Shown piece after piece: positions 40,258 to 47,500 of a DNA stretch of 47,500 nucleotides. The stretch lies in contig CM022673.1 in the NCBI GenBank assembly GCA_012295275.1, positions 12,235,788-12,283,287 on the forward strand, written 5' to 3'. Source of the stretch: Chrysomallon squamiferum. Lineage: Eukaryota > Mollusca > Gastropoda > Neomphalida > Peltospiridae. Position 1 is the stretch's first letter; every line of letters starts with the position of its first letter. Made by a program: the position numbers and the translations under genes. The notes beneath the pieces were generated by a model. The model was not told where the DNA came from and did not search any database. It saw nothing but the letters and a program-made list of their open reading frames with translations.

Positions 40258-40857
40258 GTAAAGCAGTTGTGGGTCCTTATCCCCCTCTTTCTCTCCTTTC
40301 CTTCCTCTCTCTCTTCAAATTAATAAATTTAAAAATATTAAGATATTTAAAAAAAAAAAAAGCACCTATTTCTTCACCTATCAATGTCGTTACACTTTTT
40401 AAACTGATAAATCTTCGGCTGACGGAACATCATGACATCTCCGCAGTAATAGAACAAAACAAAAACAAAAAAAAGATCAATGCTGTTGCAGATCGAGACG
40501 TAAGTCTGTTGTAGAGACTGCTACCCGAGAAGCTTCGAAATACGAGCTCTTACAGTTTCAAGGTTGCCTGCGAGCGACAAAATAAATAACTGTAGAGATG
40601 CCATATTGTTAATCTTTCAAGGGTTTTATTTTTACATTTCATTACAACTAATATTACCAAAAAAAAAAAGAAAAAATATATACATTCATCTATACGAACT
40701 TGTATACATGTCATCTGTAAAGATTTCTTGGTGAATGTTATTATTAACAGAGGTTAATAATATCAATGAAATAATTTATCTGGCAGTATACACACGATGT
40801 TTCATTTTGTGTTATTTGAATGCAGTTGAACAATGCAAGCTATAAATAATATCAACG

Positions 40858-40859
40858 AC

Positions 40860-40925
<66 letters not shown>

Positions 40926-40930
40926 AAGAA
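40858..40930. repeat. (AAT)n then (AAG)n
   Basis: A switch of unit from AAT to AAG within one tract; the same switch occurs near 6700-6760 and 8341-8384. Confidence 0.93.
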
Positions 40931-41630
40931 ACAATCAGTAACACTCTCACAGAACGAATAACAAAAATATTATTTTTCGTAATCATCATCCTCCCACTCG
41001 AGTTTCTTTTTCTCTTTTTAAATTCCGCCTTCGCTACAAACCACCATCCATCTTCTGTTAAAATAATTAATCTGCATGTAAGAGAAAACGTACATCTAAA
41101 CAAATCGGAGACAGGTGCGTTGTTCACTGCACGTTCGGCTTACACGTTCAAGCAGATTTCTACAATGTGGCGAATCGTATCTTCGCGATTTTACATAAAT
41201 TACACAAACTGGAGAACACAAACTGATGTTTTTAAATCGTGTTAGAAAGCAAGGGCGGTTCCAGATGTTTTTTTTTTTTTTTTTTTTTTTAAACGATTTA
41301 TTATTATTGTTGTTGTTGTTGTTGTGTTGTCGTTGGGTTGTTGTTGTTGTTGTCCATAACTGAAAACATTTTATTTTAAAAGGTGTAGTTACCATCAAGC
41401 TGAAATTTATTCCCCATTCCTCATGTCTGGAAAATACACACCCGAGTTTCTTAAAAATCTTCGGATTGGTAAAGATACAGTGAACCACATTTGATAGGAA
41501 GGGAAACTGTATATTAAAGTGCAGACGTGTTGTATGTGGAAACAATTCATTTACTTGCTACAAGATCTAATTGCATAACTAGTAGCAAAATGTTCGACAG
41601 ATACATGTGCATATATCTAGATAGCTCTCG

Positions 41631-41670
<40 letters not shown>

Positions 41671-41680
41671 ATATATATAT
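41631..41680. repeat. (TA)n microsatellite
   Basis: TA run with one TT interruption. Confidence 0.93.
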
Positions 41681-41942
41681 CTGTTTAAGCCTTTATATTT
41701 CATTTGTGGAGAGTTTAGATTGTGGAAATTTGATAAGGATGACAAATATATTTTTTCCTCATTCATTTTAAGGAAACAGTTTCTTTTTTGTTTTTTGTAT
41801 ACGCTTTTTTTTTTTGTTTTTTTTTTTTTTTTTTTTTTTTCATTAAAATAAAATGAGACTATGGTTCATTCCTCTTTTTTTTTTTTTTTTTTAAATTTAT
41901 TATCATCTCAGTCATTTCTTAAATTCTTAACTTTGAAAAGAA

Positions 41943-42095
41943 CAATAAACCAAAAAGTAAAAAATAAAATATCTAAAAATAAAAATAAAAATTTAAAATA
42001 AACCAAAAAGTAAAAAATAATAAATCTAAAAATAAAAAAAAATAAAAAAAAAATAAAATAAATAAACCAAAAAGGAAAAAAAAAAAATTAAATAA
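41943..42095. repeat. A-rich tandem repeat of about 60 bp
   Basis: aataaaccaaaaagtaaaaa recurs near 41943, 41998 and (as aagga) 42060, joined by AAAAAT-type filler. Confidence 0.75.
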
Positions 42096-42950
42096 ATAAA
42101 AAATCTTGAACTCGTTTTTGGATAAAAAATATATTTTTAAAAAAGATATACTTTATAAGTTATCCAAAATATCAGCTGGCTAGTTCAACTATCTATTTGT
42201 GGCGCACTGGAAATTCTTTTAGCCTAAAAGGAATGTCGGCGTGCACGTGTGTGGGCGCTGGTAACATCTAGAACCCTCTAATATCAAGAATTTTCCTACA
42301 ACCGGTGTAATCGGCTTTTTGCGGTTCTTCTCGGGTAACTGTTGCTCGTTATTTGGACTGGCAAATCTACAGGGCCAAAAAGGTCGCATTCTGTTACGTT
42401 AAGATCATCGCTCAAAAGAAATTCGACATTTTATTTCTTTGCTTTGAAAATGACAGCAGGAATTCAATTTTTTTTTTTTTTTTTTACTGCTGTACTCAAT
42501 ACACTTTTAATCTGTAATATACTGTCATACATATGAGAATGGTAAAAGGTGGGGTCGCTACTATTTTGCTATATAATTATAGTAAACCAAATTTTATATG
42601 GTTGGTTATCTGTTCTTCAAGATTATACATTAAAAAGTTTATCATGCAATGTTATGCGTATTTACTTAATGAAGAAATAATTACGTATTTAATATTAATG
42701 CTAATTTACTTGGTGTCAAAACTTTTTAAATGGTGTTGTTGTTGTTGTTGTTATTATTATTACTGAATAAACAAAACAACACAAAATATGTGAAAACACA
42801 CACGCAGTACAAGTATATATATATATATAAAAAACCAGGAAAATTATTTTTAAAATTTAAAACACTGAAACCGTAAAATCAAAAAAACAACTTACCAAAT
42901 CTGGACAAATTTAAATTAAATAATACAAAGTTAAATAAATGAATAAATAA

Positions 42951-42953
<3 letters not shown>

Positions 42954-43015
<62 letters not shown>
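42954..43015. repeat. (GA)n tract, 62 bp
   Basis: Perfect GA run. Confidence 0.95.
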
Positions 43016-43017
<2 letters not shown>

Positions 43018-43564
43018 AAAAAAAAAAAACCAAAATCTAAGAGAAAAAGGAAGATAACAAATTTGAAAATCAAAATCGCAACGAAAGAATTTATGACCGG
43101 ATCTGTGCGCGTGCGAATGAACCCAGCAGCTCGTAATGACTGACACAAAGCTAATTTGTGCTTATGTGAAGATCGGCTTCATCGCAACAAAACTAGCAGC
43201 CAGTAATGAAAACAAAATGCAAACTAGCCGACCAGTAAGTAGTCAACTTTTCGAGGCTTTAGAGCAATCCTGCTAATTTCCCGTTTCAGGCAGCACGCCA
43301 AACCGAACAATGAGGAAATGTCATTCCGAGAAAAAGCAAAGGCACTACATTGATTTTCTAGACTCAGAGGGAATATGCACGTGGTTCAAAACAAATGAAT
43401 TTGTTTACTAGTCGTCTTGTGGAATGTTACTGCATAATTAGGAATCGGAAAGATAAACGTGTGGAGGAAAACAGCGAGGGGGAGAAGGACGGAGTGAAAA
43501 AAAAGGAGATGAGAGAAAATGTTATGTGTGCGTTTGTGTTTATATCTGACGTTAGAGTGTGTGT

Positions 43565-43568
<4 letters not shown>

Positions 43569-43603
<35 letters not shown>
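43569..43603. repeat. (GT)n microsatellite
   Basis: Perfect GT run. Confidence 0.95.
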
Positions 43604-43606
<3 letters not shown>

Positions 43607-43840
43607 GTAATTATATTACAACCTCCGTGAATATCTGCTATTTAACAGTCAATTATAGCTTCTTGTAATTATTTTAAACTTGATAACCATTATATATTAA
43701 TAATTTAACAGGGCATGGATTGTGTCTAAGCCAACGAGTTTATATATGTGTGTACGTGCGAATTATTTTTATCACTAACTGTGCACAAAAAAAAAAAAAA
43801 AAACAACGATTAAATAGCAGTTATTATGCATCAAACTTAC

Positions 43841-44038
43841 TTCTCGTGCATTAATTTCGAACAAAAAATTTATGTGGAAACTCACAGCCCATACTATATT
43901 TACGATCAAACCTAAGATCGTTATAAATACAGTCTCCCACTGAGCAGAAGTGAAAGATACAGAGCGTAGCAGATTATCAGTAAAGGTTAGAGTGGAAAAG
44001 ATAGCACATATTTCAGATAGAAAACGTCTTGTATTCAT
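43841..44038 (-). other. Possible first coding exon with one membrane segment
   Basis: From an ATG at 44038 the minus strand stays open for 66 codons to a consensus donor GAA|gtaagt. The product starts MNTRRFLSEICAIF and contains one hydrophobic stretch, VFITILGLIVNIVWAVSF. No further exon was found and the family is not recognised, so this may be chance. Confidence 0.2.
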
Positions 44039-44940
44039 TTTTAAAATATTATAGGCCTTATTTAGTTTTTCCTTCAGTCAAAATAATTAATGTTATTTGG
44101 AACATTTTTTAAAATTTGAGAAATTAGGTAATTTAAGTTTTTACCGATCTCAGATTTATCATAAACACAGCATTTATATTGCAGGCCTTCTCTGGTTAGA
44201 CTTTAAAACGCGCAGCTGTCGAGTTCGTGTCTCAGTAGTGCTCTACCAGTGAAATATGATATTATCGTTTTTACTTTCATTCGCCAACTCAACATGGGCA
44301 GACAACTGAGGCTTTGAACCATTACAATATGCTTGAACATTCAGTAACTGTTTGATTAATCAAAATAATTTTATATTCTCTGCACTTGTTTTTCTTCTGT
44401 ATCTTCTATTCTAATTTTGGTAAGCATTTGTTTATTATTTATCTTCCCGTTCACTAATCTTCTTATTTATTTATTTTTAATTCTAATTTTGTTTGCACTT
44501 GTTTGTTGTTTTTCCTCCATTATCTAATACAGAGGAGCCACATCTCTTAAAACCAGTGCAGACGATAAACGGTGCACTTTAATAGACGATCCTGTTAATA
44601 CCGGTTTGAAAGGAAATGTAATAGAGATAAAAATATATGAGCCATATAAAAAGTAGTTTCACGAAAGTTAGCAAGTATCGCGTTGGTTTAATGATACTGT
44701 TGTGTCTCTGGTAGCAAGAAATACAGTTTGTTTTTAACTATGCAGCAATTTACCACTCAAGATTGTCCGAAACTCTGAACACCACTTGCAGATATGTATC
44801 AAAGAGTTTATAAGGGGCGATAAATCAAAGCTTGTCATAGGTTAATGTTTACTACATTTTTTTTTTTTATTTTCCCGAAATTACCTTTCAAAAAGTAACG
44901 ATTTTTTGTCTTTTAATAAGTAAATTCCATTCCGAGTAAG

Positions 44941-45070
44941 AAAAAAAAAAAAAAAAAAAAAAACGTGAAAGAAAACAAATGCAAGTGAAATGCCAAAAAA
45001 ATAAATAAAAATAAAATAAAATACAAAATAAAATACAAAAAATAATAGTAATAAATAATAATAAAATAAA

Positions 45071-45101
<31 letters not shown>

Positions 45102-45175
45102 TTTTTTAAAAATAATAATAATAAAAGTAATAAATTAATAAGATAGAAAGAATAAAAAATAAATAAATTTTTTAT
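44941..45175. repeat. Poly-A and AAAT/TAAA-rich tract
   Basis: 23 A residues followed by imperfect AAAT units. Confidence 0.88.
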
Positions 45176-45390
45176 GTAACACAAAATACAAATAAACTCA
45201 TTCTCCTTTATTGATACACTCTCTCATTCACACACAGTCACCCATTCACTTTAACACTCTTACTCTCACTTACTGTGTATGTACGAGGGTATGTCTGTAA
45301 ATCTGTCACGTACACATAACTACAAATGGCGAACCAATAAATTCAGATATAAGTAAGCAAAATATTTTCCAAACGAAACACCATTTACCA

Positions 45391-45425
45391 ATAAAAATAA
45401 TAATAATAATAATAATAAAAAAATA

Positions 45426-45467
<42 letters not shown>

Positions 45468-45505
45468 TAAATAAAATAAAAAAAAAATAAATAAATAAAT
45501 AAATA
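45391..45505. repeat. (AAT)n/(AAAT)n tract
   Basis: AAT units grading into AAAT units. Confidence 0.92.
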
Positions 45506-46439
45506 AGAAATAAAATGGGCTTTTTTTATTCTTTTTTTCTATTTCAAATTCAGAACGTCGTTGCATAGAAAGCAGACGACAAAGAGACAGCTCGGCTCAG
45601 GAACACGACACGTGGCGCCCCAGAGTCACACAACTCACAGACACTGCAATCAACGAGACATACTCCAATAACATCAAGTAATTGATTTTCTAAAACCGTT
45701 GCATTACCACTCTGCCGTTGCTATGGGAATTTCCTGTTTTCTCGCTCGGTGTAATTGTACAAAAACTAAACAGAATATCACACACGCAAAAAAATAATAA
45801 ATTAAAACAAATATATACAAAAAAAATTAATATATCATTCTGATTTAAGAAATACATCAAATATGCATACCTGTTTGATATGAGGAATATCCGACACGTA
45901 TCCTCGGACGATCCCGCACTTGTTTCGAATAATATTATGCTAGCTCGGCAATGTCCGTCACTAGCGAACAATCTACGTCGATGATCTACCACCACAGGAA
46001 TGCTGAGTATCTTTGAATTCTCTCCAGATCTATGTAACAAGCAGCAGTACAGTCATCGCATAATAATAATACATATTAATCCTCTGCAATAAGCTAGAGA
46101 TGAAAAAACAAAAAATAGAACTATTACAGACGAACTTGCCTTTTTAAGCATTAAAAATAACTACTCGAAAATAATCGGAGAATTTTTAGTTCAGCAGATG
46201 GAATGTATCTTGTGAATAGAAGTCTGAGTCTTGTTTAGAACCGACAGCCTTGCAGATAAGATAGAATGTGTGCACGGCTTTCGGTGAAGATGATAAAACC
46301 GTGTTTGTGTATTGGCAACTGTATTAGCAGACAGGCTATGAGTTCTGTAAGGCAATAACCTCCCACTGCAGATAATCTGCTCTGAAACACGTGGGTTACG
46401 CAACCGTGCGCCTTAAGTGTGAATGTTCATGTTTGCAGT

Positions 46440-47500
<1,061 letters not shown>

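Noticed and set aside
44185-44262. tRNA-like or tRNA-derived SINE fragment (gagttcgtgtctc box, and tggtagagcac on the minus strand)
   Set aside because: The two box-like motifs are in opposite orientations and no cloverleaf can be folded by eye.

Overview
This is AT-rich, intron-rich animal DNA, roughly 70% A+T and saturated with simple repeats: (TTA/TAA)n, (CT/GA)n, (CA/GT)n, (TTTG)n, (TAAA)n and several minisatellites. The gene content points to a lophotrochozoan, most likely a mollusc. It has an indoleamine 2,3-dioxygenase-family gene split into many small GT-AG exons, and a small heat-shock protein with two alpha-crystallin domains of the kind annotated as 'major egg antigen' in molluscs and flatworms. 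The species assignment is inference.

Layout. (1) 1.1-10.9 kb, plus strand: a gene I do not recognise, reconstructed here from 15 exons that splice in perfect phase. It encodes seven tandem six-cysteine modules, each built from one short exon (Cys-x-Cys half) and one exon of about 125-128 nt (Cys-8-Cys half), then a final exon with a hydrophobic, GPI-signal-like tail. An open N-terminal extension is a poly-leucine signal-peptide-like segment encoded by a TTA microsatellite. This is the best candidate in the window for something undescribed. (2) 13.9-21.4 kb, minus strand, convergent with the first gene: an indoleamine 2,3-dioxygenase-like gene of about 13-15 exons, including a 15-nt micro-exon. 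The exon that carries the proximal haem histidine has been invaded by a (TTTG)n tract. (3) 27.7-28.7 kb, minus strand: a two-domain alpha-crystallin small heat-shock protein with one coding exon and a splice acceptor in its 5' leader. Its upstream exon and promoter were not identified; a heat-shock-element pair with a strong minus-strand splice donor lies 8 kb upstream. (4) 29-47.5 kb: no gene I can support. It is mostly microsatellite-rich intergenic or intronic DNA with a few higher-complexity, exon-like blocks.

How the genes relate. No shared pathway is evident. The first gene looks secreted or surface-anchored, the second is a cytosolic haem enzyme of the tryptophan/kynurenine type (or the related molluscan IDO-like myoglobin), and the third is a chaperone. 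Almost all long open frames outside these genes are translated microsatellites.
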